This document shows, piece by piece, positions 6,025-6,293 of a DNA stretch of 6,293 nt (the first letter of the stretch is position 1; every line of letters starts with the position of its first letter). Origin of the DNA: an uncultured Novosphingobium sp. GTDB taxonomy: Bacteria; Pseudomonadota; Alphaproteobacteria; Sphingomonadales; Sphingomonadaceae. The position numbers and the translations under genes were made by a program. Under the pieces are notes generated by a model, which saw only the letters and a list, made by a program, of their open reading frames with translations, searched no databases and had not been told where the DNA came from. The DNA lies in NCBI GenBank assembly GCA_937860195.1, contig CALMBN010000317.1, forward strand, positions 1-6,293, in the 5' to 3' direction.

Positions 6025-6048
6025 ATTACGGTGACAGCGCACCTAATT
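6025..6048 (+). repeat. Repeat R, copy 3 (diverged)
   Basis: ATTACGGTGACAGCGCA plus CCTAATT. It matches copy 2 at 22 of 24 positions and copy 1 at 21 of 24, in the orientation of copy 1. It lies about 55 bases upstream of the start of the 153-codon gene. No inverted partner of the same type follows it within the window. Confidence 0.75.
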
Positions 6049-6071
6049 CACCTTCCTGTCGCTTCTTTGGG

Positions 6072-6095
6072 AATTCCGGGGACACTATACTAATT
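6072..6095 (+). repeat. Repeat S, a related second-type repeat
   Basis: AATTCCGGGGACACTATA plus CTAATT. It shares the layout of repeat R (ATT-x-CGG-x-GACA, then ACT or ACTT and AATT) but differs in the central bases. From memory, an AATTCCGGGGACAC-type word is another recurring sequence near Y1/RAYT transposases. It sits 23 bases after repeat R copy 3. It also contains TATACT (6086-6091), which could serve as a -10 box for the downstream gene, although no good -35 is seen. Confidence 0.5.
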
Positions 6096-6192
6096 AGCCC
6101 CTCCCCCACCGCACTCTGCCTCCGACATCCCTTTCCTCCACCCCCGCAGTCTGCCACACTTTGCCCGACTTCCAGCAAGAGGACCCAGACCG
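6096..6192 (+). promoter_or_regulatory. Pyrimidine-rich leader of the quinone-oxidoreductase gene
   Basis: From 6098 to 6174 only 8 of 77 bases are G, and C and T dominate. The stretch ends with AGAGGA (6178-6183), a good ribosome-binding site 9 bases before the ATG at 6193. A G-poor, C-rich transcript of this kind is the sort on which Rho can load, but no regulatory structure is evident. Confidence 0.35.
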
Positions 6193-6293
6193 ATGCGCGC
6201 GACTCAAGCCTATATCGAGCAGACCGGCGGGCCGGAGGTGATCCAGTGGCGCGAAGTTGATTTGCCAGCACCGGGGCCAGGCGAAGTGCTGAT
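6193..6293 (+). CDS. NADPH:quinone oxidoreductase, N-terminus (partial)
   Basis: The visible 33 residues, [20 protein letters not shown] followed by [13 protein letters not shown], carry the standard beginning of zinc-independent medium-chain quinone reductases (Qor, zeta-crystallin-like). This is a short strand, then TGGPEV, then LPxPGPGEVL, and it leads into the catalytic GroES-like domain. The enzyme reduces quinones with NADPH in the cytoplasm. The start at 6193 has a good ribosome-binding site (AGAGGA). The rest lies beyond the window, so it cannot be shown that the gene is intact. Its first 30 bases are duplicated at 5351-5380, next to the repeat element. Confidence 0.88.
   Translation, partial: MRATQAYIEQTGGPEVIQWREVDLPAPGPGEVL

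Noticed and set aside
5382..6048. CRISPR array
   Set aside because: There are only three repeat copies, in mixed orientation and with very unequal spacing; this pattern fits transposon-related palindromes, not an array.
6026..6271. 81-codon - strand frame over the leader and the start of the quinone-oxidoreductase gene
   Set aside because: It runs antisense to a conserved N-terminus and through the repeats, with no domain text.

Overview
The window looks like chromosomal DNA from a GC-rich alphaproteobacterium, probably a sphingomonad or Erythrobacter-like organism. This rests on base composition, on the style of the twin-arginine molybdenum-hydroxylase proteins and on a quinone-oxidoreductase start of the kind seen in that group. 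It is an inference, not a database result.

Left part (1-4107, + strand). The window opens with the last 59 codons of a protein resembling the C-terminus of the DUF1593/Sde182 family. After a leader of about 120 bases come three tightly coupled genes: a small [2Fe-2S] subunit (306-827), a large twin-arginine molybdopterin-binding catalytic subunit (824-3169), and an XdhC-family maturation factor (3166-4107). Each junction is a 4-base stop/start overlap. The first two genes form an FAD-less molybdenum hydroxylase of the isoquinoline 1-oxidoreductase (IorAB) type.

Middle part (4082-5099, - strand). Converging on that operon, with a 26-base tail-to-tail overlap, is a two-gene operon: a secreted class I cytochrome c (4659-5051) followed by a MocA-like molybdenum cofactor cytidylyltransferase (4082-4648, TTG start). 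Together the five genes read as one functional module. MocA would make the MCD form of the cofactor, XdhC would handle it and deliver it, the small and large subunits would form the enzyme, Tat would export it, and the cytochrome is the obvious periplasmic electron acceptor. The substrate cannot be told from sequence.

Right part (5100-6293). This is the accessory-looking part. A near-perfect inverted pair of a 24-base repeat (5382-5486) resembles the small palindromic elements associated with Y1/RAYT transposases. A third copy lies at 6025-6048 and a related but distinct repeat at 6072-6095. Between them sits a lower-GC orphan gene of 153 codons on the - strand (5508-5969). Just left of the inverted pair, the first 30 bases of a quinone-oxidoreductase gene are present as a fragment (5351-5380). 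The apparently intact start of such a gene, 29/30 identical, lies at 6193 and runs off the window. The simplest reading is an insertion or rearrangement at the 5' end of this gene that left a short duplicated stub.

No tRNA, rRNA, CRISPR array or full-length transposase gene was seen.
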